A DNA stretch of 21,757 nt from JBAVQS01 sp049694275 (GCA_049694275.1 JBAVQS010000173.1:1-21757); one strand, 5' to 3'; positions 11,879 through 20,210 are shown, counted from the first letter of the stretch. Notes: a model not told the origin generated them from the letters alone. Made by a program: numbers and translations.

Positions 11879-13930
11879 ATGTTCAAATATCTGCACCTTT
11901 TTCGCCTGGTTTCCGTCGTCCTCGTTGCACTCATTTTCCTCCTTGGACATGAACCCCTGGCTGCACAGAGCCTCTCCCCATTTTTCTATTACTATGAGGG
12001 CGCGCGCATCCCGCTGACGTTGGACCCCGCACACATCGCCATTCGGTTCAAATCCGATGTGCCGGCCGAGACGCGCCGCGTTATTACTGCGCAGACCGGT
12101 GATCTGCAGGACTATGACCAGCGCATCGATACGGGCGCCCTCGGCGTCGCGATTGCGCCGTTACGCGCGGCGCGTGATCCCCTGGCGGTGATTGGCAAAC
12201 TAGAGACGCGGCCCGAAGTTCAGACGGCGGGATATGTGTACCGGTTTTCGGACGGCGGTCTCTACGCCGAGACAGACGAGTTTATCGTCCGGTTCAAACC
12301 GGATACCTCGCAGGGCGCTATCAATCTGCTCAACCAACTCAACCGCGCCGAGGTGATCCGCCAGCAGCCCTATTCGCAGGGTGTGTTCATCTTGCGGATC
12401 GGGGCGGGCTCGACGCGAAGGGCGCTTGATGTTGCCAACGCTTATGTGGAATCGGGGTTGGTTGAATTTGCCGAGCCGAACTTTGTGATGGTCGAGCCGC
12501 AGGTGAGGGTATCCCCGCTTCAGGCCCAGCCCTCGGCGCTGGCGCCGCCGAATGATACGTTCTGGGGATATCAGTGGGCGTTAGACAACACGGGCCAATT
12601 CTTTGGCGCGCAGCCGGGCATCGATATCCAGGCGTTGGATGCCTGGGGGGTGACACAGGGCTCGTCGGGCATAACGATTGCAGTGCTCGACGAGGGGGTG
12701 GCCCCGGCGCATCCTGATTTACAGAACAAGCTCGTTACCGGGATTAACGTCACTGTGGTCCCCAACACTTCGGATACGACGCCTAATACGAATGACATGC
12801 ATGGCACTGCCGTAGCGGGGGTTGTCGGAGCGAGCTCTAACAATAGCGTGGGGATTGCTGGGACCTGCTGGTATTGCCAAATCATGCCGGTCAAGGTGGC
12901 ATTCGAAGATGGCAGTGGAAACTGGGTGACGACGCCGGCGCAACTGGCGTCGGGGATAGACTGGGCGTGGCAAAATGGCGCGGACGTACTGTCAAACAGT
13001 TGGACCATGAGCGGGCCGAGTAGTGACGTGACGGCTTCGATTGTCAATGCGCGATATGGTGGACGCGGCGGGTTGGGGAGCACGCTGGTGTTTGCCGCAG
13101 GGAATGGCGATTCGAGCGGCGTGAGTTATCCAGCAAATCTCAAGTATGTCATCGGTGTGGGCGCGACCAACTGGTGTGACCAACGCAAGAGCAAGACCAA
13201 CAACAATTGTAACAACGACGATCCCTTCTGGGGCTCGAATTATGGTCCCTCGCTCGATCTGGTTGCGCCGGGGGAGGCGCTCTATACGACTTGCACGGGC
13301 AATCGCTGCCAGCCGCTGGACCCAGGTGTTAGTTATACGATTTTTTCTGGCACCTCCGCTTCAACCCCGCTGGTGGCCGGCGTGGTGGGGTTACTCTATT
13401 CGCTTAATCCGAATCTCAAGCCCGATGAGGTTCTCACTGCACTGCAGAATGGCGCCACGCATCTCCCACCCACCCCGCCGGATACGGGGACCGGTTATCA
13501 GAGGTTGCAGGCGTCCGGCGCAATCTCTGCGCTCTATAATCTCTCCATCGGCCTGAGCAAGGGGCCGGGGCTGGCGCTGCCGGGGGATACGATTCAGTAT
13601 ACGATCACCTATTCCAATACAGGGATGACTGCGATCAACGCGCCCGGGCTTGACGTGATGCTGCCGACCGGGCTGGGCTATATCGGGTCGAATCCTACCT
13701 TTACGCTTCAGAGCGGCGCCTATCACCTCAATCTCGCGCCGCTGCCGCGCAACGCGAGCGGTTCGGCGACATTTACCGTACAGGTCCAGCAGGGGACAGG
13801 CGGGCAGACCTTGCCGCTGACCGCTCAGATTTCGAGCGCTTTCCCCGAACTTTATATGAGCGATAACACGGCAGCGGATCAGATCGCGGTAGCCAAACAG
13901 TACCTCTTTCTCCCGCTTGTGATTCGCTGA
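11879..13930 (+). CDS. Secreted S8 (subtilisin-like) serine protease with DUF11-like tail
   Basis: A 683-residue exported protease. Residues 1-29 are a signal peptide ending LAA. Residues about 50-205 form a propeptide-like region with two related halves (IAIRFKSD and FIVRFKPD strands). The S8 domain spans about 225-550: catalytic D271 (AVLDEGV), H308 (DMHGTAVAGVVG), oxyanion N409 (FAAGNG) and S493 (GTSASTP). Cys 330/333, 433/444 and 472/477 may form disulfides. Residues 556-670 are a DUF11-like beta domain (DTIQYTITYSNTG). The protein ends LFLPLVIR, a hydrophobic terminal motif also seen on other secreted Chloroflexota proteins and possibly used for surface retention. All catalytic residues are present, so it should be active outside the cell. 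Confidence 0.93.
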   Translation: MFKYLHLFRLVSVVLVALIFLLGHEPLAAQSLSPFFYYYEGARIPLTLDPAHIAIRFKSDVPAETRRVITAQTGDLQDYDQRIDTGALGVAIAPLRAARDPLAVIGKLETRPEVQTAGYVYRFSDGGLYAETDEFIVRFKPDTSQGAINLLNQLNRAEVIRQQPYSQGVFILRIGAGSTRRALDVANAYVESGLVEFAEPNFVMVEPQVRVSPLQAQPSALAPPNDTFWGYQWALDNTGQFFGAQPGIDIQALDAWGVTQGSSGITIAVLDEGVAPAHPDLQNKLVTGINVTVVPNTSDTTPNTNDMHGTAVAGVVGASSNNSVGIAGTCWYCQIMPVKVAFEDGSGNWVTTPAQLASGIDWAWQNGADVLSNSWTMSGPSSDVTASIVNARYGGRGGLGSTLVFAAGNGDSSGVSYPANLKYVIGVGATNWCDQRKSKTNNNCNNDDPFWGSNYGPSLDLVAPGEALYTTCTGNRCQPLDPGVSYTIFSGTSASTPLVAGVVGLLYSLNPNLKPDEVLTALQNGATHLPPTPPDTGTGYQRLQASGAISALYNLSIGLSKGPGLALPGDTIQYTITYSNTGMTAINAPGLDVMLPTGLGYIGSNPTFTLQSGAYHLNLAPLPRNASGSATFTVQVQQGTGGQTLPLTAQISSAFPELYMSDNTAADQIAVAKQYLFLPLVIR

Positions 13931-14154
13931 TTCGACCGGCCTCACCGTCCCGCCGGCGCCGGTTCGATCGCGCCGGCCGGTGCGCCGATGCCTTGACGCA
14001 AGCCGCGCTATTCGACGGAGGCGTCCTGTGAGGGAAGCGCGACTTTGCAACGGCCCTGCCCGGGAGATGAGGAAATGTTGCCATGCCGTCAAGCCGGGTC
14101 TATAGTTAAGTGTCATTCCCGCGATTCACTACGCGGATCAAGGAGAAGCTCCCC

Positions 14155-14499
14155 ATGCCGATCCAAATGTCCCCGAGCGGCGCCATGTTCCCCTATTATT
14201 ACAAGGGGGGCGAAATCTTTGGCACGCACACAGGCAGTTACTTTTCCGACGAAGCAGGGTTGCTGGCTATATTGGAGGCGGAAGTGGTGAAAAAAGGTGG
14301 GTTGCATGTTTGCTCGCCGGGGGGAGCAAACACGCAATTTCACCTGAATCACTACCGAGCCTTTTCTTCGGACTTTAGGGCCAGGGCTGTCCAGATTGCA
14401 GCAAAGAAATCGACAACCCCAAATAAGATCAGCATCGGTCCGGAAAAACCAAGTAGCACAAACGCGATGAAAACGAAAATGACCGACCCGCGGGTATAG
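14155..14499 (+). CDS. Doubtful small protein overlapping the membrane operon tail to tail
   Basis: A 114-residue reading frame, unrecognised. The first 65 residues look like genuine protein (MFPYYYKGGEIFGTHTG, then EAGLLAILEAEVV) and AGGAG lies 9 bases before the ATG at 14155. Past about 14350 the frame runs antisense to the certain membrane gene and becomes basic and low-complexity, so that part is probably not selected. It also reads through the hairpin at 14307-14332. Either a real short gene lost its natural stop and now extends into its neighbour, or the frame is accidental. Confidence 0.4.
   Translation: MPIQMSPSGAMFPYYYKGGEIFGTHTGSYFSDEAGLLAILEAEVVKKGGLHVCSPGGANTQFHLNHYRAFSSDFRARAVQIAAKKSTTPNKISIGPEKPSSTNAMKTKMTDPRV
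14307..14332. terminator. Hairpin between convergent units
   Basis: TGTTTGCTC (14307-14315) and GAGCAAACA (14324-14332) form a perfect 9-bp stem with an 8-base loop, 20 bases past the stop of the minus-strand membrane gene. No T-run follows directly on either strand. Confidence 0.55.
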
Positions 14500-14717
14500 A
14501 TAGACCATCTGAAGAAAGGCGTCAATTCTGCGCGAGCCGCCTGGATATCATAGATCGCCAGATAAAACAACAACACTCCGGCCACTCGCAGCCAGACTTC
14601 CGTGGTAAGGGAAAAACCAAACAGGCCCAAAAAGAGATTGGGCGCGATAACCAGCAACAGGCTCAGGATCAAAAGATAGGTCCCGTATATCAAAAGGCTC
14701 CTGGCAGCGCGGCTCAT
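14352..14717 (-). CDS. Four-helix membrane protein, second gene of operon
   Basis: A 121-residue integral membrane protein with about four helices (SLLIYGTYLLILSLLLVIAP; VWLRVAGVLLFYLAIYDI; IYTRGSVIFVFIAFVLLGF; PMLILFGVVDFFAAIWTALAL) and a charged C-terminus. I do not recognise a named family. The start is placed at 14717 because that ATG overlaps the TGA of the preceding gene (ATGA), a standard translational-coupling junction; an in-frame ATG at 14753 lies inside the upstream gene. Its tight coupling suggests a complex or shared pathway with the upstream membrane protein. Confidence 0.8.
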   Translation of the reverse strand: MSRAARSLLIYGTYLLILSLLLVIAPNLFLGLFGFSLTTEVWLRVAGVLLFYLAIYDIQAARAELTPFFRWSIYTRGSVIFVFIAFVLLGFSGPMLILFGVVDFFAAIWTALALKSEEKAR

Positions 14718-15508
14718 GCTTTTGCCTTTCCTGTGCTCGTAGAAGCGGACCATTTGCGGGTCTGCTTGTCGATGAATAAAAAGTAAATTGAGACTGCGCC
14801 GCTGTAAACCAGGACGGCGACATAAATGATCAGGCTGAGCATATATTCAGGTTTAATCGCTCCGAAGAGCATTAAAAACGGGACGATCAGGACGAGGTCA
14901 TAGGCCAGGAAACTCAACAACTGTCCGAGCGCGTTGTGCCAGCGCGGTTTCAGCAGTCCGTATAAAAAATAAAAGGCATCGCCCAAAAAGATGCAGCCGA
15001 ATATCACAGACGAATCCGGTTTCACTGCCCAGGGGAAAATCGGGCTGCGCAAAACCAGTGCACCGCCCGCCAGCGCCAGCGCAATGATAAAAATTCCAAA
15101 GGAGATCCGCACCAACAGGGGTGTAGGGCGTTCGTCGCCGAGTGGAATCTTTTGGCTCCAGAAAAAGGCTGCCGCACTGGCAATGACCGATACAATCCCC
15201 GCGAGGCCATAGGGCATCAACTCCGGGTGACTGTTTGTAGAAAGATAAAAGAAATATAAAGTGGTCGTGGCCGCGATGACCAGCACGTTCAGCGACCCAG
15301 CAGGTAACGCGCCCAATTCACCTGTCCAGCCAATCCAGAGCATGGCAACGCTAACGGCGGCTAGAATAGAGCCAATGAATAAATAGGAGAGCCGTCCATC
15401 GGGCCAGGGCCACATAGCTGTTACAATGGGGACTTGGAATGCAAAACCAAGTCCCGTCGCCAGGCTCAGAGCCCCGCCAATCAATATGGCGTAGCGTAGA
15501 TAATTCAT
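14714..15508 (-). CDS. Polytopic membrane protein, first gene of operon
   Basis: A 264-residue membrane protein with about eight helices and short loops; I cannot assign a family. Helix 1 starts at residue 6 (AILIGGALSLATGLGFAF). Helix-borne polar or charged residues include DLVL around 220 and WPWPDGR near 33-39. GGGGAGG lies about 6 bases before the ATG. It is coupled by an ATGA overlap to the next membrane gene. A perfect 8-bp-arm palindrome lies 30-50 bases upstream of the ATG, suggesting that the operon is controlled by a dedicated regulator not encoded nearby. Confidence 0.8.
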   Translation of the reverse strand: MNYLRYAILIGGALSLATGLGFAFQVPIVTAMWPWPDGRLSYLFIGSILAAVSVAMLWIGWTGELGALPAGSLNVLVIAATTTLYFFYLSTNSHPELMPYGLAGIVSVIASAAAFFWSQKIPLGDERPTPLLVRISFGIFIIALALAGGALVLRSPIFPWAVKPDSSVIFGCIFLGDAFYFLYGLLKPRWHNALGQLLSFLAYDLVLIVPFLMLFGAIKPEYMLSLIIYVAVLVYSGAVSIYFLFIDKQTRKWSASTSTGKAKA

Positions 15509-15539
15509 AGTCTACCTCCCCAACAGGACAAATTATGCT

Positions 15540-15560
15540 CTATACTAGCGTTTAGTATAG
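15540..15560. promoter_or_regulatory. Operator-like palindrome before the membrane operon
   Basis: CTATACTA (15540-15547) and TAGTATAG (15553-15560) with a 5-base centre, perfect over both arms. Each arm contains a TATACT-like hexamer, so it may overlay -10 elements in both directions. Typical geometry for a dimeric repressor; the class is not determined. Confidence 0.6.
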
Positions 15561-15743
15561 CACGTAGTTCAACAATATCTTCGCCAAAATTATGGGATGC
15601 CCTATCTTGACCAATTTCACCAATTTTTTGAACGGTCGCCGCGACACGGCGATTGCAAAGTCGGTTGGCCTTTAACAAAAAAGCGACCTTTTCCGGTATG
15701 ATGGAGATCGCCAAATCAAACCATCGACAGGAGCACGGTCACC

Positions 15744-15971
15744 ATGGCGAAGTATACCCCACTTGCCTTTGAAATCAATTTAGGCCCGGAGGACTTGGTC
15801 TTTGACGTGGGCGGTTTGTTCGAAGCGTTTTGTAGCTTGCACGATCAGCGCGATGCGCGCGGCGTGCGCTACCCCTTAGCCACCGTCTTGTGCTATGTGG
15901 TGTTGGCCAAACTGGCGGGGCAGGACCAGCCGCATGGCATCGCCCAATTGATTATGGGTCTTGACGCCTGA
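15744..15971 (+). pseudogene. ISAs1-family transposase, N-terminal remnant
   Basis: 75 codons matching the N-terminal region of ISAs1 / H-repeat-associated transposases: FEAFCSLHDQRDARGVRYPLA, then VLCYVVLAKLAGQDQPHGIAQ, the conserved D-x-R-x-x-R-G-x-R-Y-P-L motif and following helix. The complete enzyme is about 350-400 residues with a DDE catalytic core, all of which is missing after the TGA at 15969-15971. GACAGGAG lies some 12 bases before the ATG. No second transposase piece or inverted repeat was found nearby. The remnant lies directly upstream of the fad operon, whose likely -35 element falls in its last codons. Confidence 0.75.
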
Positions 15972-15990
15972 AGGGTTTTGGTTGTATGCT
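15961..15990 (+). promoter_or_regulatory. Candidate promoter of the fad operon
   Basis: TTGACG (15961-15966), an 18-base spacer, TATGCT (15985-15990). Start near 15997, leaving a leader of about 128 bases to fadN. The -35 overlaps the end of the transposase remnant. Confidence 0.45.
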
Positions 15991-16001
15991 AGTATCGTGT
16001 T

Positions 16002-16017
16002 TGTGATAGCTGTCACG
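16002..16017 (+). promoter_or_regulatory. CRP/FNR-like site upstream of fadN
   Basis: TGTGATAGCTGTCACG matches TGTGA-N6-TCACA at nine of ten fixed positions. It would lie just downstream of the predicted transcript start, a position suited to repression; if the true promoter is further downstream, it could activate. It shares TGTGATAG-N3-TCAC with the site at 7120-7135. Confidence 0.5.
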
Positions 16018-16124
16018 AAGGGCAGGCGAGCCGTCAAGAAGACCGGTTTGTGCTTGCGCCGAAATCCATATCGCAAGAACAAGTAGGATGTCAGATGTTG
16101 TTATCTTTTAAAGGAGAATCTGCA

Positions 16125-18509
16125 ATGACGCATTTGATCAAGCGAGTCGCCGTGATCGGCTCGGGCACGATGGGGGGGGCGCTGGCCGCACTTTTTGCGA
16201 ACGCGGGCATCCCCGTCTATTTGCTCGATATTGCGCCGAACAAGCTGATGCCCGACGAGGAAAAGAAAGGGCTGAAACTCGAACACCCCGCGGTCCGAAA
16301 TCGGATCGTCAACGCGGGCTTGCAGGCGGTGGTCAAGAGCAAGCCGGCTGCGCTCTCGACGCCTCAGACCGTCGAACGGATTACGGCTGGCAACCTGGAA
16401 GATCATTTCGACTGGGTTAAAGAGGCGGACTGGATTCTCGAGGTCATTATCGAAAAGCTCGAACCGAAACGCCAGTTGATGGCGCGCATCGACGCGATCC
16501 GCAAACCGGACAGCGTCGTCTCGTCCAATACCTCGGGGATTCCGATTGCGGAAATTGCCGCCAACTGCTCCGAGTCGTTCAAGCAGCATTTTTTGGGCAC
16601 CCACTTTTTCAATCCTCCGCGCTATCTGAAACTGCTCGAAGTCATTCCCACTCCCCAGACTCTGCCGGCGGTGACAAGCTTTGTGAAAGAGTTTGGCGAA
16701 ACCGTTCTTGGCAAGGGCGTGGTTATTTGCAAGGATCGTCCGAACTTTATTGCCAACCGCTTGGGGACCTACAGCGGTATGCAGGGGATGCGCTATGCGT
16801 TTGATAACGGGTATACGGTAAGCGAAGTGGATAGCTTTACCGGGCCTATCATCGGACATCCCAAGACGGCATCGTTCCGCCTGGCCGACTTGGTCGGAAT
16901 TGAGATCATGTATCACGTCGCGGAGAACCTGTACGAGGCGGTGCCGGAGGACGAATCGCGGGCCGAGATCAAATCGCCCGAATTCCTGGCCGAGATTGTC
17001 AAACGTGGCTGGCTGGGCAACAAGACGGGGCAGGGTTTTTACAAGCAGGTCAAAACTCCAGAAGGGAAGCAGTTCTATGCCCTCGACTTGCACACGCTGG
17101 AATACAAGCCGCCGGAAGAGATCATCTATGATTCGGTGACCGGGGCCGAGATGCAGGATACCCTCCCCGAGAAACTGCGCTATTTGATGGGGCAGGATGA
17201 CCGCGCCGCGAAATTCATCTGGGATACGACGGCGCGTTATCTAGCCTATGCCGCATGTCGTGTGCCGGAAATTGCCGACGACATTGTTTCCATTGATAAC
17301 GCGATGAAGTGGGGCTTTGCGCACGAGTTTGGCCCGTTTGAAACGTGGGACGCGCTCGGCGTTGCCGAATCGGTCGCGCGGATGGAAAAGGAGAGCATCC
17401 CGGTTGCGCCCTGGGTACGAGAGATGCTCGCCACCGGCCACCCGACCTTTTACACGGACGGCAAATATTATGATGTGGCGGCCAGGGATTACCGGCCGGT
17501 GCAGAAAAACCCGAATGTCATTGTGCTCAAAGACCAGCGGGTCATCAAGCAGAATGACAGCGCGTCGCTGATTGACCTGGGTGACGGGGTGGCCTGTCTC
17601 GAATTCCACACCAAGATGAATTCCCTTGACGACAGCATTGTCGAGATTGCCAACGCGGCGATGGAAGAGGTGGACCGGAATTTCGTCGGGCTGGTCGTCG
17701 GCAACCAGGGGGAGCATTTCTCGGCCGGCGCGAATGTGCTCAACATCGGCATGGCGGCCGAAGAGGGAGAGTGGGTCAAGATCGACGAGGCGATCAGGGC
17801 GCTGCAAAACTTTTTGATGGCGATTCGTTATAGCCCGAAACCGGCTGTGACTGCGCCGTTCGGCTATGCGCTGGGCGGCGGCTGCGAGACGACGATGGCG
17901 GGCGCGCGGGTCGTCGCTCACGCCGAAACCTACATCGGGCTGGTCGAGGTGGGGATGGGTCTCATCCCCGCGGGCGGCGGGTGTAAAGAGATGCTGCGCC
18001 GCGTCGTCTCGCCCGCGATGCAGACGCCGAATACGGATGTGCTGCCGTTCCTCCAGCGTGTGTTCGAGACGGTTGGGACGGCCAAGGTGGCAACCAGCGC
18101 GGCCGAGGGAATCCAGATGGGTTTTATGAGCCCGTCCGATCGCATCGTCATGAACCGCGACCATCTCATCGCCGAGGCCAAGCGGACGGTGTTGGAGATG
18201 GCCGCCGAAGGGTATCGCGCGCCGGCGCACAGCAAGAACATTTACGCCGCCGGAGAGCGAATGCTGGCCGCGCTGCGCATGGGAATCCATTCCATGGTGC
18301 AGGGTGGCTATATTTCAGAGTATGATGCCAAGGTAGGCGGCAAGCTGGCCTATGTGCTTTGCGGCGGAACCCTGACCGCGCCGGCGTGGGTGGACGAGCA
18401 GTATATCCTCGATCTGGAGCGCGAGGCGTTTATCTCGCTGTGCGGCGAAGAAAAGACGCGGGAGCGGATCTGGCATTTCCTGAATACGGGAAAACCGTTA
18501 CGGAATTAG
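16125..18509 (+). CDS. fadN: 3-hydroxyacyl-CoA dehydrogenase / enoyl-CoA hydratase (FadN type)
   Basis: A 794-residue beta-oxidation enzyme, close in length and order to Bacillus FadN (dehydrogenase first, hydratase last, the reverse of E. coli FadB). The NAD-binding loop is GSGTMGG (12-18); the dehydrogenase has SSNTSG (133-138) and catalytic H160 in GTHFFNPPRYLKLLEV. The C-terminal helical dehydrogenase domain contains the GNKTGQGFY motif. The crotonase-like part covers about 485-700 with HFSAGANV, GGGCE and LVEVGMGLIPAGGG, the two Glu expected for hydration. It converts enoyl-CoA to 3-ketoacyl-CoA for the thiolase downstream. AAAGGAG lies 8 bases before the ATG. The stop TAG coincides with the left edge of the inserted four-helix-bundle unit. 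Confidence 0.95.
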   Translation: MTHLIKRVAVIGSGTMGGALAALFANAGIPVYLLDIAPNKLMPDEEKKGLKLEHPAVRNRIVNAGLQAVVKSKPAALSTPQTVERITAGNLEDHFDWVKEADWILEVIIEKLEPKRQLMARIDAIRKPDSVVSSNTSGIPIAEIAANCSESFKQHFLGTHFFNPPRYLKLLEVIPTPQTLPAVTSFVKEFGETVLGKGVVICKDRPNFIANRLGTYSGMQGMRYAFDNGYTVSEVDSFTGPIIGHPKTASFRLADLVGIEIMYHVAENLYEAVPEDESRAEIKSPEFLAEIVKRGWLGNKTGQGFYKQVKTPEGKQFYALDLHTLEYKPPEEIIYDSVTGAEMQDTLPEKLRYLMGQDDRAAKFIWDTTARYLAYAACRVPEIADDIVSIDNAMKWGFAHEFGPFETWDALGVAESVARMEKESIPVAPWVREMLATGHPTFYTDGKYYDVAARDYRPVQKNPNVIVLKDQRVIKQNDSASLIDLGDGVACLEFHTKMNSLDDSIVEIANAAMEEVDRNFVGLVVGNQGEHFSAGANVLNIGMAAEEGEWVKIDEAIRALQNFLMAIRYSPKPAVTAPFGYALGGGCETTMAGARVVAHAETYIGLVEVGMGLIPAGGGCKEMLRRVVSPAMQTPNTDVLPFLQRVFETVGTAKVATSAAEGIQMGFMSPSDRIVMNRDHLIAEAKRTVLEMAAEGYRAPAHSKNIYAAGERMLAALRMGIHSMVQGGYISEYDAKVGGKLAYVLCGGTLTAPAWVDEQYILDLEREAFISLCGEEKTRERIWHFLNTGKPLRN

Positions 18510-18510
18510 C

Positions 18511-19002
18511 GCAGGGCGAGGGGCGGGGGGCGAGGGCGAGAGGACCAAATGATTCCGAATAGAGAGCCAACCTTCGAGGAGTGGCAGCAGACTGTCCCGA
18601 CAAAGATAAAATCAGGCCCGCTCTGGAATTTTGGCGTCTATCCCAAATCCTCGTTCCTCTATGAGCTTGTATGGTGTGATTGCGATATATTCAAGAAGGA
18701 TATTCGTGGGCGAGCAATTGTCGACCAAATTATTAGGAGCGCGGGCTCGATTTGTGCTAACATCGAAGAAGGTTACGGGCGAGGATTCGGCCGAGATTAC
18801 GCACACTTTTTGAATTATGGGCTGGGCTCGGCACGCGAAACGCAGGGGTGGTACTGCAGAGCACAGCATTTACTCTTGCCTGTTGTGCTGGAGCAACGGC
18901 TAAGCCTCATCGACGAAGTCATCGCACTGCTAGTTCGGGCTATTAACTATCAGCGAAGGATCAAGTGATAGGCCTCGCCCCTCGCCCCTCGCCTCTATTA
19001 GC
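18511..19002 (+). mobile_element. Possible small insertion unit carrying a four-helix-bundle gene
   Basis: About 490 bp between fadN and fadA. The gene is bordered by GC-rich inverted sequence: GGGCGAGGGGCGGGG begins at 18514 and CTCGCCCCTCGCCCCTCGCC lies at 18974-18993. Outside these, ATTAGC occurs at 18505-18510 and again at 18997-19002, as a 6-bp target duplication would. Removing one copy restores a short fadN-fadA gap. S23/IVS-type four-helix-bundle genes are known as intervening sequences in rRNA, so a mobile character is plausible; the mechanism is not. Confidence 0.45.
18549..18968 (+). CDS. Four-helix bundle protein (S23/IVS family)
   Basis: A 139-residue protein of the four-helix-bundle family first found in 23S rRNA intervening sequences and related to the Avd protein of diversity-generating retroelements. 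The landmark segment is residues 50-90: DIRGRAIVDQIIRSAGSICANIEEGYGRG (given here as DQIIRSAGSICANIEEGYG), then the FLNYGLGSARETQGW helix, with basic patches that in Avd bind nucleic acid. AGGACC is a poor ribosome site before the ATG, unlike the fad genes. Its codon usage is more AT-rich than fadN and fadA, it interrupts their operon, and GC-rich inverted flanks surround it. No reverse transcriptase or variable repeat is present, so not a retroelement in itself. Confidence 0.85.
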   Translation: MIPNREPTFEEWQQTVPTKIKSGPLWNFGVYPKSSFLYELVWCDCDIFKKDIRGRAIVDQIIRSAGSICANIEEGYGRGFGRDYAHFLNYGLGSARETQGWYCRAQHLLLPVVLEQRLSLIDEVIALLVRAINYQRRIK

Positions 19003-19031
19003 AGGGATTGAAATAATAAGGAGTGTGAATA

Positions 19032-20210
19032 ATGCGACAAGCTGTAATTGTATCCGGGGTTCGGACGGCGGTTGGCAAGGCGCCAAAAGGCAGGTTGCGC
19101 ACGACGCGGCCGGATGATATGGCGGCGACGGTTGTCAAGGCGGCGCTCGACCGCGCGCCGGCAATCAAGCCGCAGGATGTGGACGATGTGATTATCGGTT
19201 GCGCCATGCCCGAAGGGGAACAGGGGCTGAACCTGGGCCGCATCGCGGTGATTCGCGCGGGGCTGCCCGACACGGTCCCTGCGATGACGGTCAATCGCTT
19301 TTGCTCGTCGGGCTTGCAGACGATTGCGCTCGCCGCACAGCAGGTCATGGCCGGGTGGGGTGAGTGCATCATCGCCGGCGGCGCAGAGAGCATGAGCATG
19401 GTGCCGATGGTTGGGTTTCACTTTGCGCCCAACCCCCATCTCGCGCTCGAATACCCGGGCGTTTATCTTGGGATGGGCCTTACCGCCGAAAACGTTGCCA
19501 CACAGTACGGCGTGACGCGCGCGGCGCAGGACGCGTTCAGCCTGCGGAGCCACCAGCACGCGCTCGCGGCGCAGGAAAGCGGCAAGTTCAAGGACGAGAT
19601 CGTGCCACTGCCGGTCGAGATCAACGAGGCGAGCGAGCGTGGTCCCAGGGCGACAAAATACACCTTTGACATGGACGAAGGCCCCCGCCGCGACACGACA
19701 GCGGAGGCGCTTGCGAATCTGAAACCGGTCTTTCGCAATGGCGGCACCGTCACCGCGGGCAACTCGTCGCAGACGAGTGACGGGGCGGCGGCGGTCGTCG
19801 TCATGAACCGGGAAAAGGCCGAGGCGATGGGACTCAAGCCGCTCGTCCGCATGGTCTCATTCGCGGTCGCCGGCGTCCCCCCGGAAATCATGGGGATCGG
19901 CCCGGTGGCGGCGATTCCAAAAGCGCTGAAACTCGCGGGCTTGAGCATCGGCGATATCGGTGTGATCGAGCTGAACGAAGCATTCGCCGCGCAGGCAGTC
20001 GCCGTGATCCGCCAGTTGGAGATTGACGAGGGGCGGGTGAACGTCAATGGCGGGGCGATTGCGCTCGGGCACCCACTTGGTGCGACCGGTGCCAAGCTGA
20101 CCGTTCAGATTATGAACGAGATGAAGCGCCGCAACGTCCAGTACGGCATGGTGACCATGTGCATCGGCGGCGGCATGGGCGCGGCCGGGATCTTTGAGAA
20201 TCTACAGTAG
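19032..20210 (+). CDS. fadA: Acetyl-CoA acyltransferase (thiolase, FadA type)
   Basis: A 392-residue thiolase that cleaves 3-ketoacyl-CoA with CoA to give acetyl-CoA and a shortened acyl-CoA, the last step of beta-oxidation. Nucleophile C91 lies in NRFCSSGLQ, NEAF at 315-318, H347 in GGAIALGHPLGATGA, and acid/base C377 in CIGGGMG. All are intact and the length is standard. It pairs with the FadN-type enzyme, as in Bacillus fadNA. AAGGAG lies 8 bases before the ATG. It was probably cotranscribed with fadN before the four-helix-bundle unit entered; a perfect terminator follows. Confidence 0.95.
   Translation: MRQAVIVSGVRTAVGKAPKGRLRTTRPDDMAATVVKAALDRAPAIKPQDVDDVIIGCAMPEGEQGLNLGRIAVIRAGLPDTVPAMTVNRFCSSGLQTIALAAQQVMAGWGECIIAGGAESMSMVPMVGFHFAPNPHLALEYPGVYLGMGLTAENVATQYGVTRAAQDAFSLRSHQHALAAQESGKFKDEIVPLPVEINEASERGPRATKYTFDMDEGPRRDTTAEALANLKPVFRNGGTVTAGNSSQTSDGAAAVVVMNREKAEAMGLKPLVRMVSFAVAGVPPEIMGIGPVAAIPKALKLAGLSIGDIGVIELNEAFAAQAVAVIRQLEIDEGRVNVNGGAIALGHPLGATGAKLTVQIMNEMKRRNVQYGMVTMCIGGGMGAAGIFENLQ

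Noticed and set aside
13935..13981. GC-rich self-complementary stretch after the subtilase gene as a terminator
   Set aside because: Several competing pairings of CCGG words exist, no single strong stem and no T-run, so it is not listed as a feature.
15505..15714. Minus-strand frame of 69 codons before the membrane operon
   Set aside because: It lies over the operator palindrome and operon leader, lacks a ribosome site, and its composition does not support a protein.
16101..18290. Long minus-strand frames opposite fadN
   Set aside because: They mirror the codon bias of a certain gene and contain no recognisable domain.
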